DNA of 64,000 bases from Comamonadaceae bacterium (GTDB lineage Bacteria > Pseudomonadota > Gammaproteobacteria > Burkholderiales > Burkholderiaceae_C), in the NCBI GenBank assembly GCA_027485235.1, contig JAIXRJ010000046.1, positions 372,001-436,000 of the forward strand. The letters run 5' to 3'. Position numbers and translations under genes: made by a program. A model generated the notes under the pieces. The model worked only from the letters and a program-made list of their open reading frames with translations, searched no databases and was not told the DNA's origin. Below are positions 39,285 to 47,821 of the stretch, piece by piece; within the stretch, counting starts at the first letter, position 1; the number at the start of each line of letters is the position of its first letter.

Positions 39285-39362
39285 GGTGTGTTGTCTCTGG
39301 CGGCTGGAGCCGCTCATTGTTGTGGGGCAGTGTAAGGGATGCCCGTGCCCTTCAAGCGCTGC

Positions 39363-40019
39363 TCATGCAGGCGCGTTCACATGCCCACTGGTCAACACCA
39401 GCACCCGTTGCGCATGCCCGGCCAGAATGTTGTTTTGCTCGGCCACCAGCATGGCCACGCCCTCGCGGGCCAACTGCAACAGCGCGTCGCGCATGGCCGC
39501 CACCAGCACCGGGGCGATGCCCTCGCAAGGCTCGTCCAGCAGCAACAGACGCGGGCCGGTCATGAGGGTTCGGGCCAATGCCAGCATTTGTTGCTCCCCA
39601 CCGCTCATCTGGCTGGCAGGGCGGTGCAGCATGGTTTGCAGCTGGGGAAACAAAGCCATGACGCGGTCAAAGCGCTGCGCAGGCGTGGCCTGAGCGCTGG
39701 GCGATGCGCCCGAGGGCGATGCGATCCAGAGGTTTTCTTTCACCGACAAAGCCGTGAACAAGCGCCGGTCTTCGGCCACAAAACCCAAGCCGGCTTTGGC
39801 ACGGCGGTGCGCGGGCCAGGCTTGGATGGGCTCGTTATGCCAAGTGATGCGGCCTTGCGCCCGAGGGCCGATGCCGATCAGACTTTGCAACAAGGTCGAT
39901 TTGCCCGCGCCGTTCAGGCCCTGAATGACCACCAACTCGCCCTCGCCCACCGTCAGACTCACGTCGAACAAGGCTTGGGCTTGGCCATACCAAGCGTTGA
40001 GTCCTTCAACGTTGAGCAT
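39363..40019 (-). CDS. livF: Branched-chain amino acid-type ABC transporter ATP-binding protein LivF
   Basis: 218-residue ABC ATPase. Walker A is GLNGAGKST, the signature is MSGGEQQMLALARTL, and Walker B is RLLLLDEPCEG. The short length and the EDRRLFTALSVKENL segment fit LivF. The start at 40019 lies 14 bp inside the end of livG. It is part of a complete LivH-LivM, LivG, LivF inner-membrane module that lacks a local periplasmic receptor gene. Confidence 0.92.
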   Translation of the reverse strand: MLNVEGLNAWYGQAQALFDVSLTVGEGELVVIQGLNGAGKSTLLQSLIGIGPRAQGRITWHNEPIQAWPAHRRAKAGLGFVAEDRRLFTALSVKENLWIASPSGASPSAQATPAQRFDRVMALFPQLQTMLHRPASQMSGGEQQMLALARTLMTGPRLLLLDEPCEGIAPVLVAAMRDALLQLAREGVAMLVAEQNNILAGHAQRVLVLTSGHVNAPA

Positions 40020-40824
40020 CCAGCAGGCCTTTCGCATCGGGTTTCACCTTGGCGTTCAGTTCGAAATCCAGACCCAGGTAGCGTTCGCGCACCTGCGGGT
40101 CTTGCGCCACCACCTCGGGCGCACCATCGGCCACCAAGCGGCCTTGCATCAGCACCAGCACCCTGTCTGCCACGCCAAACACGGCGTCCATGTTGTGCTC
40201 GGTGTAAAGCACCGTCACGCCTTGGGATGCCACTTGGCGCACCAGCGCCATCATGTCGGCCCGCTCGGCCAAGGCCAGCCCGGCGGCGGGCTCGTCCAGC
40301 AGCAGCAAAGCGCCCGCTGGGTCGGCGCCTGTTGCCGGCAAACCTGCCAGCGCCATCGCCAGCTCCAGCCGTTTTTTCGCGCCGTAAGCCAAATCGGCCA
40401 CCGTGTGGTGGGCCATCAGCTGCAGGCCCGCTTGTGTGGCCAAGTGCATGGCGCGCACGGGCTGCCGCCGGTCCAGCCGGTCCCACCAGGCCAGAGGCGC
40501 AGCACCGCGCAACACGAGCTGGATGTTTTGCAACACCGTCAGCGCCTCGAAGGTTTGCGCCACCTGAAAGGTGCGCGCCAGGCCCAGGCGCTGCCGCTCT
40601 GCGGGCGCTTTGCCCAACAGTGACTGGCCTTGCCACAGCACCACGCCCGCCGTGGGCACCTGTTGGCCCGCCAGGCAGGCAAAGCAGGTCGATTTGCCCG
40701 CCCCATTGGGGCCGATCAAGGCCACACACTGGCCTGCAGGCACCTCAAAATCCACGCCATCCAGCGCACGCACCCCGCCAAAATGCTTGGCGAGCCCCTG
40801 CACCTGCAAAGCCGACGTGCTCAT
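40006..40824 (-). CDS. livG: Branched-chain amino acid-type ABC transporter ATP-binding protein LivG
   Basis: 272-residue ABC ATPase with Walker A GPNGAGKST, a Q-loop region ARTFQVAQTFEALTVLQNI, Walker B GALLLLDEPAAGL and the H-loop in YTEHNMDAVF. The ABC signature is degenerate (LAYGAKKRLELAMAL), as in many LivG proteins. The start ATG overlaps the stop of the permease fusion (ATGA). The much longer frame to 41787 is antisense-like read-through without protein character. Confidence 0.92.
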   Translation of the reverse strand: MSTSALQVQGLAKHFGGVRALDGVDFEVPAGQCVALIGPNGAGKSTCFACLAGQQVPTAGVVLWQGQSLLGKAPAERQRLGLARTFQVAQTFEALTVLQNIQLVLRGAAPLAWWDRLDRRQPVRAMHLATQAGLQLMAHHTVADLAYGAKKRLELAMALAGLPATGADPAGALLLLDEPAAGLALAERADMMALVRQVASQGVTVLYTEHNMDAVFGVADRVLVLMQGRLVADGAPEVVAQDPQVRERYLGLDFELNAKVKPDAKGLLDAQR

Positions 40825-42713
40825 CCGGACCCCTTGGATGGTGTGGCTGAGGCATTGGGGGACGTTGTGCGACGCGCCAGCCATTGCTGCACCGCGCCCA
40901 GCACACCACTGGGGGCCAGCACCATGACGAGCATGATCACCAAGCCCAACACCCCGCGCCAATAATCCAGGCCCTGCCCCAACTCGGCCCCGCCCCAAAC
41001 CAGCAGGGCACTGCCCACGGCCGAGCCCCACAACTGGTGCACACCGCCGAGCAAAATGACCAACAAGGCATCGACCGACATGGCCACCGACGCCACAGAC
41101 GGGAACACCGCGCCTTTGAAGGCGGCCCAAAGCCCCCCGGCAAAACCCGCCAAGGTGGCGCTGCCCACAAACACCTGGTAGCGCAGCGCCTGCACCGGCA
41201 AGCCACTGGCCGCAGCGCGCAGCGGCGCATCGCGCACAGCCTGCAAAGCCGCGCCCCGGCTGGACCGTGCCACACGGGCCATGCCCGCCAAAGCCAAAAG
41301 CATGAAGCCACACAGCGCGGCGTCCCACAAGGCACGCGACTCGGGAGCGATCAAACGCAGACCGATCAGACCGTTGTCGCCGCCCGTCAAGCCCACCCAT
41401 TGCGTGGCCCCAGCCCAAATCATTTGCGCCAGCGCCAGCGACAGCATGGCCAGGTATACGCCGCTGCTGCGCACCACCAAAGCGCCAAAGGCCAAGGCCA
41501 CAGCCAGCGCCAGCGCCATGCCCGCGGCCAAAGCGGCTGGCAAACCCGCGCCCCAGTGCAGGTGCGACAGCGATGCGCCATAAGCACCCAGCGCAAAAAA
41601 CGCCGCATGGCCAAAGCTGACCAAGCCGCCCAAAGCCATCATCCACTGCAGGCTCAGGCCAAACAACATCATGACCATGACGTCCTCGGCCAGGCTGCGA
41701 CCGTAGTCGCCCTGCCCCCAGGCCAGCAGCGTCAACCCCACAAAGGCCAGGGCAAAGACCCCCTGGCCCCCACCCGACACCGGCCACAGCGCAAACACCG
41801 GCACGCTTTCGCGCAGCTCACCGTGCACGGCCGACCCGGCCAGACCTTGCGGTCGCCACACCAGCACCACCGCCATGGTCAAAAACACCAGCACCAAGGT
41901 CGCTTGCGGGAAAAAACTCAGGCCCAAGGCGTGGATCACCCCGATCAGTACCGCCGCTGCAAATGCCCCACCGATGCTGCCCAAGCCCCCGGTGACCACC
42001 ACCACAAAGGTCTCGACCACCACATTCACGTCCATCTGCAAATGCGCCGGCTCACGGGGCAACTGCAGCGCCCCGGCCAGCCCCGCCAAACCGCAGCCCA
42101 GCATGACCACCCCGAGCATCAGGGGCGCAGGATTGACACCCAGGGCGCCCAACATCTCGCGGTCTTGTGTGGCGGCTTTCACGCGCAGGCCCCACAGTGT
42201 GCGCGTGAGCAAAAGGTGCAAGCCCAGCCAAACCAATGGGCCCAGCGCCAGGGTAAAAAGCTGCCAGGTCGGGAAATACGACTCGCCCAACTGAATCGCC
42301 CCCTTGAGGCCCGGAAAGCGCGGCGCAAAGACCTCTTCCGGCCCAAAATACCAGCGCATGGCGTCATGCAGCGCCAGCGTCAGACCAAAAGTGGCCACCA
42401 GTTGGTACAGCTGCGGCGCGTGGCGCATGCGCATGAGCAAAAGCACCTCGGTCACGGCTCCCAGCAAGGCGGCCACACACGCGCCCATCAAAATGACCGC
42501 GCCATAGCCCCAAGCGGTGCCTGCCATGTCGGGCCACCAATGGGTCACCGCGTGCGCCGACCACAAAGCACCCAGCATGAAAAAACTGCCGTGCGCAAAG
42601 TTGACGATCCGGGTCACGCCAAAAATCAGCGTCAACCCGGAAGCCATCAAAAACAAGGTGGTGGCGTGGCTCAGCCCGTTGAGCAGTTGCAGCGCCAGTG
42701 CTTCGAATCCCAA
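40821..42713 (-). CDS. LivH-LivM fused ABC permease
   Basis: 630 residues that join the two permeases normally encoded separately. Residues 1-290 are LivH-like (MASGLTLIFGVTRIVNFAHGSFFMLGA; VVTGGLGSIGGAFAAAVLIG). Residues 330-600 are LivM-like (GGLVSFGHAAFFALGAYGA; ILLGGVHQLWGSAVGSALL). Both halves carry the full set of membrane segments. The start is a TTG at 42713 with AAGGG upstream. No LivK receptor gene is in the window, so the substrate is uncertain; urea, short amides and branched amino acids are all known for this class. Confidence 0.9.
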   Translation of the reverse strand: MGFEALALQLLNGLSHATTLFLMASGLTLIFGVTRIVNFAHGSFFMLGALWSAHAVTHWWPDMAGTAWGYGAVILMGACVAALLGAVTEVLLLMRMRHAPQLYQLVATFGLTLALHDAMRWYFGPEEVFAPRFPGLKGAIQLGESYFPTWQLFTLALGPLVWLGLHLLLTRTLWGLRVKAATQDREMLGALGVNPAPLMLGVVMLGCGLAGLAGALQLPREPAHLQMDVNVVVETFVVVVTGGLGSIGGAFAAAVLIGVIHALGLSFFPQATLVLVFLTMAVVLVWRPQGLAGSAVHGELRESVPVFALWPVSGGGQGVFALAFVGLTLLAWGQGDYGRSLAEDVMVMMLFGLSLQWMMALGGLVSFGHAAFFALGAYGASLSHLHWGAGLPAALAAGMALALAVALAFGALVVRSSGVYLAMLSLALAQMIWAGATQWVGLTGGDNGLIGLRLIAPESRALWDAALCGFMLLALAGMARVARSSRGAALQAVRDAPLRAAASGLPVQALRYQVFVGSATLAGFAGGLWAAFKGAVFPSVASVAMSVDALLVILLGGVHQLWGSAVGSALLVWGGAELGQGLDYWRGVLGLVIMLVMVLAPSGVLGAVQQWLARRTTSPNASATPSKGSG

Positions 42714-42754
42714 ATCAGGCCCTTGTCTTTAAAAAAGCGAGTTTGGATAAAAAG

Positions 42755-43492
42755 TCAGTCCACCCAGTGGGTGAAGTCTTGCGAAGGCACCCGTGTGGTC
42801 TGGAAGGTGTTGACCAGGGCCGATTCGTCGGCATAGCCCAGCGACATGCCGCAGACCACCATTTCGTTCTCACCTGCGCCCACCAGCGGCAAGATGATTT
42901 TGGAAAAGCCGTTCCAAGCCGCTTGCGGGCAGGTGTGCAGGCCACGCGAGCGGGCAGCCACCATGATGCTTTGCAAGAACATGCCGTAGTCGAGCAAACT
43001 GCCCCGGCCCATGACCTTGTCGATGGTGAACATCAAGCCCACAGGTGCATCGAAAAAGCGGAAGTTTTTCTGGTGCTGCGCGTGCATCAAAGCCTTGTCG
43101 CCCTTGCCAATGCCCAGCACGCCGTACAAACCAAAACCGCACTCGCGGCGACGGTCAATGTAGGGGCTGACCCATTTTTCGGGGTAATAGTCATACGACT
43201 CAGCGTATTCCGCAGCCAGAGCGGGGTTGGCGCTGATCGCGTCGTGTGCGGCACAGGTCTTGGCCACCAGCTCGTCGCGCTTGGCGCCTTGCAGCACATA
43301 CACCTTCCAGGGCTGTGTGTTGGTGCCGCTGGGTGAGCGGGCCGCAACGCCCAGCACCTCTTGCAGCACGGCGCGGTCCACCGGCTTTTGCAAATAAGCG
43401 CGGGCTGAAAAGCGGCTCAAGATGGCCGCGTCCACGCTGGCCGGGTCGTTCACGCGGGTGCTGACTTGGGGTCCGATGTCCAAAATGCTCAT
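42755..43492 (-). CDS. Nitroreductase family protein
   Basis: 245-residue FMN-dependent nitroreductase. The N-terminal RFSARAYLQKPVDRAVLQEVLGVAARSPSGTNTQPW contains the FMN-phosphate Arg/Ser motifs. GLHTCPQAAW and VCGMSLGYADESALVN near the C-terminus complete the fold. Physiological substrate unknown. Its ATG overlaps the thioesterase stop by 4 bp. The long frame up to 44032 is antisense-like and is not the gene start. Confidence 0.92.
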   Translation of the reverse strand: MSILDIGPQVSTRVNDPASVDAAILSRFSARAYLQKPVDRAVLQEVLGVAARSPSGTNTQPWKVYVLQGAKRDELVAKTCAAHDAISANPALAAEYAESYDYYPEKWVSPYIDRRRECGFGLYGVLGIGKGDKALMHAQHQKNFRFFDAPVGLMFTIDKVMGRGSLLDYGMFLQSIMVAARSRGLHTCPQAAWNGFSKIILPLVGAGENEMVVCGMSLGYADESALVNTFQTTRVPSQDFTHWVD

Positions 43493-43941
43493 GTCAATGT
43501 CTCCAAAAATGCTTTGAGTGGGGCGGGCAAGGGCACGGGGCGGCGGGTTTCGCGGTCCACGTACACATGCACAAAGTGGCCACGGGCGGCGGTAAGGTCT
43601 TCGCCTTGGGCAAACAGGCCGACCTCGTAGCGCACGCTGGACGTGCCCAGCTTGGCCACGCGGATGCCCGCGTCGATGGTTTGGGGAAAGGCCAGTGGCA
43701 CGAAGTAAAAACACTGGGTTTCCACCACCAGGCCAATGGTGCTGCCCCCGTGGATGTCGAGCACGCCCTGCTCGATCAGGGTGGCGTTCACGGCCGTGTC
43801 GAACCAGCTGTAGTAGACGACGTTGTTCACATGGCCATACACATCGTTGTCCATCCAGCGGGTGCTGATGGCGCGAAACGTCTTGTAGCTGCTGCGGGCG
43901 TCGGCTTGGGGCTTGGTTATGGGTGAAACTGGGGTGTTCAT
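43489..43941 (-). CDS. Acyl-CoA thioesterase, 4-hydroxybenzoyl-CoA thioesterase family
   Basis: 150-residue hotdog-fold protein. The active-site segment RWMDNDVYGHVNNVVYYSWFDTAVN carries the catalytic Asp of the YbgC/4HBT group. Substrate probably a short acyl- or aryl-CoA; not defined. It overlaps both the deacetylase gene upstream and the nitroreductase gene downstream by 4 bp, so all three are likely translated together. Confidence 0.93.
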   Translation of the reverse strand: MNTPVSPITKPQADARSSYKTFRAISTRWMDNDVYGHVNNVVYYSWFDTAVNATLIEQGVLDIHGGSTIGLVVETQCFYFVPLAFPQTIDAGIRVAKLGTSSVRYEVGLFAQGEDLTAARGHFVHVYVDRETRRPVPLPAPLKAFLETLT

Positions 43942-44867
43942 CGCCCGAGATTGTGCCAGCGTTGCCAGTAGCCCAGAGCCACATCCCAGGTCTGCATTTG
44001 CACCTGCACCGTGGTCTCGATGTCATGGCCATAACCGCCGCCCATGCACAGCACCACCGGCAGCCTGCGTTGCCAGGCCCAGTCCATCACCACCCGGTCG
44101 CGCGCTTGCATGCCGTCCATCGTCAGTTTGAGACGCCCCAACCGATCCCCCTCGTGCGGATCGGCCCCGGCCAAGTAAATGACCAACTGCGGATCGAACC
44201 GGTCTTGCAGCGTTTGCAGCGCTTGGTGGAGCGCCGCCAAATAAGGCTCATCGGTACACCCATCGGGCAGGCCCACGTCCAGGTCGCTGGGCTCCTTGCG
44301 GAAGGGGAAGTTCTTTTCTCCGTGCAGCGACAAGGTGAACACCGTGGGGTCTGTTGAAAAAATGGCCGCTGTGCCGTTGCCCTGGTGCACATCCAGATCG
44401 ATCACCGCCACTTGCATCTTCTGGCGCCGATGCCGCCAGGCCTCAGCCTGCATGAGCCGAGCGGTCACAGCGATGTCATTGAACACACAAAAGCCGCCGC
44501 CCTTGTCGGCGAAGGCATGGTGGGTGCCCCCGGCCAAGTTGCCCGCCACGCCTTGCACCAAGGCGTCTCGGGCGGCCGCCACACTGGCGCCCACCGAGCG
44601 GCGAGCCCGCTCGGCCATCGCCGGACTCCAAGGAAAACCGATTTCCCGTTGAGTGCCCGGGTTCAGGCTGCCCGAGGCCACGCCCTGGATGTAGCCCGGT
44701 GTGTGGACCAAGGCCAGCTCACCGTCTGAGGCAGCGGGTGCCTCACACAAGAGCACAGCGGTCAGCTCTTGCGAGAGCCGGTCACGCAATCGGCTGTATT
44801 TGCGCATCGGAAAGCGGTGACCCTCGGGCAAGGGGAGGACAAAATGGTCGGTGTAATAAGCGTGCAT
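43938..44867 (-). CDS. Histone deacetylase family protein
   Basis: 309-residue arginase-fold hydrolase of the class II HDAC/acetoin-utilisation/acetylpolyamine amidohydrolase superfamily. Zinc-site residues are in VIDLDVHQGNGTA (Asp, His) and YLAGADPHEGD (Asp). The active-site dyad His is in GGTHHAF and the Tyr region in MGGGYGHD. Bacterial members remove acetyl groups from small amines or proteins; the substrate here is unknown. Start at 44867; the upstream frame is not conserved-looking. It heads the minus-strand array. Confidence 0.92.
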   Translation of the reverse strand: MHAYYTDHFVLPLPEGHRFPMRKYSRLRDRLSQELTAVLLCEAPAASDGELALVHTPGYIQGVASGSLNPGTQREIGFPWSPAMAERARRSVGASVAAARDALVQGVAGNLAGGTHHAFADKGGGFCVFNDIAVTARLMQAEAWRHRRQKMQVAVIDLDVHQGNGTAAIFSTDPTVFTLSLHGEKNFPFRKEPSDLDVGLPDGCTDEPYLAALHQALQTLQDRFDPQLVIYLAGADPHEGDRLGRLKLTMDGMQARDRVVMDWAWQRRLPVVLCMGGGYGHDIETTVQVQMQTWDVALGYWQRWHNLGR

Positions 44868-44958
44868 GCAATAAACAAGGCTCAAGCGGCGGAGGGTTCC
44901 CAGCAGGTCCAATTCTAGAAAGCACTCTCTAATCTGCGTGGCGTCATCCCCAAACCCC

Positions 44959-44986
44959 TTGCAATGCCCTCGGCACTCTTTAAAAT
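44959..44986 (+). promoter_or_regulatory. Candidate sigma70-type promoter for the phasin gene
   Basis: TTGCAA at 44959-44964 and TAAAAT at 44981-44986 are spaced by 16 bases, upstream of the PhaR-like site and the phasin start. Assigned by eye only. Confidence 0.4.
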
Positions 44987-44994
44987 TGGACGCA

Positions 44995-45009
44995 TGCTGC
45001 ACTGCAACA
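44995..45009 (+). promoter_or_regulatory. Candidate PhaR operator
   Basis: TGCTGCACTGCAACA resembles the TGC/GCA-rich PhaR site found before phasin genes in polyhydroxyalkanoate producers. It lies 8 bases after a candidate -10 and 68 bases before the phasin ATG, a position suited to repression. Confidence 0.5.
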
Positions 45010-45076
45010 AAGTTGTACGGCCCTGGCCAGTTACAGCGCAGTCTTCTTGAACCACACTTTTTATCTGGAGATTCTC

Positions 45077-45607
45077 ATGATGACCGCTGAACAAATCGTC
45101 GCCTCGCACAAAGCCAATGTGGAAACCCTGTTTGGCTTGACCGCCAAAGCCTTTGAAGGCGTGGAAAAAATGGTTGAACTGAACCTGAGCGTGGCCAAGG
45201 CCGCTCTGGACGAGTCTTCCAACAACACGCAAGCCGCTTTGAGCGTCAAAGATGCGCAAGAACTGCTGGCCATGCAAGCCAACCTGTTCCAGCCTTTGGC
45301 TGAAAAGACCGCTGCTTACAGCCGTCACCTGTACGACATCGCTTCCGGCACAGGTGGCGAGTTCACCAAGGCCTTCGAAGCCCAAACCGCTGCTGCTCAA
45401 AAGCAGTTTGCAGCCTTGGTCGACAGCGCTGCAGCCAATGCACCCGCTGGCTCTGAGCAAGCCGTGGCCATGATGAAGGGTGCCATGACCACAGCCAACA
45501 CCGCTTTCGAGTCCGTGCAAAAAGCCGTCAAGCAAGCCACCGACATGGCCGAATCCAGTCTGGCTGCCGTTTCGGCTGCTGCCCCTAAAGCTGGCAAGAA
45601 GAAGTGA
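45077..45607 (+). CDS. Phasin family protein
   Basis: 176-residue amphipathic helical protein that coats polyhydroxyalkanoate granules. The phasin_2 pattern is clear: [21 protein letters not shown], a Glu/Lys- and Ala-rich helix, and an Ala/Pro/Lys tail ending AGKKK. It starts at the ATG pair 45077/45080 with GGAG upstream. A PhaR-like site and candidate promoter precede it, and a strong terminator follows, so it is a single-gene unit. Confidence 0.93.
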   Translation: MMTAEQIVASHKANVETLFGLTAKAFEGVEKMVELNLSVAKAALDESSNNTQAALSVKDAQELLAMQANLFQPLAEKTAAYSRHLYDIASGTGGEFTKAFEAQTAAAQKQFAALVDSAAANAPAGSEQAVAMMKGAMTTANTAFESVQKAVKQATDMAESSLAAVSAAAPKAGKKK

Positions 45608-45652
45608 TTTTTCAGAGGCGGCCGGTTGTTCTAGGTCCGGCCTCCCGATTCA

Positions 45653-45682
45653 GGGCTGATCATCGGATCGGCCCTTTTTTTT
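45653..45682 (+). terminator. Terminator after the phasin gene
   Basis: A nine-pair stem GGGCTGATC / GATCGGCCC (one T-G wobble), four-base loop, then eight T. It lies 45 bases past the phasin stop. Confidence 0.85.
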
Positions 45683-45692
45683 GACCCGCTGA

Positions 45693-46676
45693 TCACCGCC
45701 CTGATTCGAATGCCGCCAAGCGCTCTTTCAGGCGCGGCAGCTGCGCCAACATGGCCACCCGGCCCGCTTCGATCGAGCGACGGCGAGCGCTGAAGTCCGC
45801 ACTTTTGACACCCGACAGCGCCGGACGGACCACGATGTCCGCCTCCTTGAGCGCCAAAGTGTTGATGCTCTTGCCCATGATGGTGAAGGTTTGCAGCAAG
45901 ATCTGGAAAGTGTCGCCCGCCGGATTGCCCTCCGGGTCGCTGGAAATGTCCACCGCAATCACGAAGTTGGCCCCCATTTCGCGCACCTGATGCACTGGCA
46001 CCGGGGCCACCAAACCGCCGTCGACATACTCCCGATCGCCTATGCGCACCGGTTGAAAGACGGCGGGCACGGCACTCGATGCACGCACCGCCGAGCCCGT
46101 GTTGCCCCGACGGAAGGTGATGGCCTCGCCGCTGCGCAGATCGGTGGCCACAATGCCCAGCGGGATCTTCATCTGTTCCAGATTGCGCCCGCCCACCTGG
46201 GCATTCACGTATTTGGCCAAGGCCTCACCCCGCAAGGCCCCCCGGTTGAGCAAAGGCACCATCCAGTCGGTGATCTCGGCCTCTTCCATGGTTTCAGCGG
46301 CTTTGCGCAACTCGGGCACGCTCTTGCCACTGGCATACAAGGCGGCCACCAATGAACCCGCCGAAGTGCCCACCACATGGCTGGGCCTGATCCCGGCCTC
46401 TTCCAACACCTGAATCACGCCCACATGGGCAAAGCCCCGCGCGGCACCACCGCCCAGCGCCAGCCCCAGTTGCACCTCGCGCCGCTCGGCCGTGGGCGCC
46501 GTGGGCGGTACGCCAGCTTCTTGCGGCTGGCTGGGCTGCAAGCTGCCGCAGGCCGTCAAGAGCAGCAATGTCGACACCCATGCCAGCCGCTGCAATGCGC
46601 GCCGGACTCCGCGCCCCGAGGCTTGTCCTGTGAGTCTGGCGCTCAAGCTGTCGCTAATCCCTTGCACTTTTTGCAT
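45693..46676 (-). CDS. Patatin-like phospholipase lipoprotein (RssA-like)
   Basis: 327-residue patatin/RssA-family protein. The N-terminus has a basic stretch, a hydrophobic core and a lipobox LLLTAC, so it is probably membrane-anchored. Catalytic features are complete: oxyanion hole GGGAARG, nucleophile motif GTSAG, and the dyad Asp in DGG. The start at 46676 is chosen because GAGG lies five bases upstream; an ATG at 46709 is also in frame. It is divergent from an iron-binding protein gene with a Fur-like box between. Confidence 0.88.
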   Translation of the reverse strand: MQKVQGISDSLSARLTGQASGRGVRRALQRLAWVSTLLLLTACGSLQPSQPQEAGVPPTAPTAERREVQLGLALGGGAARGFAHVGVIQVLEEAGIRPSHVVGTSAGSLVAALYASGKSVPELRKAAETMEEAEITDWMVPLLNRGALRGEALAKYVNAQVGGRNLEQMKIPLGIVATDLRSGEAITFRRGNTGSAVRASSAVPAVFQPVRIGDREYVDGGLVAPVPVHQVREMGANFVIAVDISSDPEGNPAGDTFQILLQTFTIMGKSINTLALKEADIVVRPALSGVKSADFSARRRSIEAGRVAMLAQLPRLKERLAAFESGR

Positions 46677-46690
46677 GTATTCCTCAATCT

Positions 46691-46711
46691 TATTGATAAT
46701 TATTCGCATTT
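46691..46711. promoter_or_regulatory. Candidate Fur box
   Basis: TATTGATAATTATTCGCATTT closely resembles the Fur consensus built from GATAAT units and partly overlaps the 5' side of the patatin gene. It lies 43 bases upstream of the iron-binding protein ATG, where Fe-Fur could repress. Confidence 0.65.
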
Positions 46712-46753
46712 GACTTACACTTTGACGGTTTCCTGTTTAGTCTGAGAAAAACC

Positions 46754-47797
46754 ATGACACCGTCCCAATCCCTGTTGAGCATCGCCTGCCTCATGAGCGC
46801 CGCATCGGCCCTGGCACAAGAAAAAGTGCTGAACATCTACTCGGCCCGGCATTACCCCACCGATGAAGTCATGTACAGCGACTTCAGCAAAGCCACGGGC
46901 ATCAAAATCAACCGGGTGGACGCCGACGATGCCGGTATTCTCGCCCGTCTGAAGGCCGAAGGTGCGGCCTCACCAGCGGACGTGATTCTGCTGGTGGACG
47001 CCGCCCGCCTGTGGCGCGCCGAGGTCGATGGCCTTTTTCTGCCCATCCAATCCAAGGTGCTGGAAGAGGCCATCCCAGCCAACTTGCGGGCCAAAACCGC
47101 AGACAAGGGCGGCACGGCCTGGTTTGGCCTGTCCACCCGCGCGCGCGTGGTGGTGTTTGACAAACTCCGACACAACAAAACCGACTTTGACAGCTATGAA
47201 AAACTGGCCGACCCCAAATTCAAGGGTCAGTTGTGCATCCGCTCTGGCTCGCACCCCTATAACCTGAGCCTCTTTGGCGCCATGACCGAGCACTTGGGCC
47301 CGCAAAAAACCGAAGTCTGGCTCAAAGGCTTGGTGGAAAACATGGCCCGCAGCCCGAAAGGCGGTGACACCGACCAGATCAAAGGGGTGGCCGCAGGGGA
47401 ATGTGGCGTGGCCGTGACCAATACCTATTACCTGGCCCGCATGATGCGATCGACCAACCCGGCCGACAAAGCCGTGACCGAGAAAATCGGCGTGGTCTTT
47501 CCCAACCAAAGCAGCTGGGGCACCCATGTCAACGTGGCAGGAGGCGCTGTGGCCCGCCATGCCAAGAACACCGACAACGCGGTCAAGTTCCTGGAGTATC
47601 TGGCCAGCCCTGCCGCTCAAAACCACTTTGCCAACGGCAACAACGAGTGGCCCGTGGCCAAGGGCGTGAGCTTTGACAACCCCGCCCTCAAAGCCATGAC
47701 CGGTGGCAGCTTCAAAAGTGAGTTGCTCCCGATCAGCGCGGTGGGCATGAACCAAATCAAGGTGCAGCAGATGCTGGACCGCGTCGGCTTCAAATAA
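46754..47797 (+). CDS. Fe(III) ABC transporter substrate-binding protein
   Basis: 347-residue periplasmic iron-binding protein of the FbpA/FutA type. A signal peptide ends near ASALAQ. The mature N-terminus VLNIYSARHYPTDE and the Tyr pair in TNTYYLARMM are the iron-ligand pattern of this family. The candidate Fur box upstream supports iron regulation. No permease or ATPase gene follows; the next gene is on the opposite strand, so the membrane components must lie elsewhere. Confidence 0.92.
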   Translation: MTPSQSLLSIACLMSAASALAQEKVLNIYSARHYPTDEVMYSDFSKATGIKINRVDADDAGILARLKAEGAASPADVILLVDAARLWRAEVDGLFLPIQSKVLEEAIPANLRAKTADKGGTAWFGLSTRARVVVFDKLRHNKTDFDSYEKLADPKFKGQLCIRSGSHPYNLSLFGAMTEHLGPQKTEVWLKGLVENMARSPKGGDTDQIKGVAAGECGVAVTNTYYLARMMRSTNPADKAVTEKIGVVFPNQSSWGTHVNVAGGAVARHAKNTDNAVKFLEYLASPAAQNHFANGNNEWPVAKGVSFDNPALKAMTGGSFKSELLPISAVGMNQIKVQQMLDRVGFK

Positions 47798-47821
47798 AAC
47801 GACACCCCAAATCGTCTGCCA

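Noticed and set aside
40884..42836. A 650-codon plus-strand frame opposite the permease fusion
   Set aside because: It is Gln/His/Arg-rich with no family character and lies antisense to a clear LivH-LivM protein.
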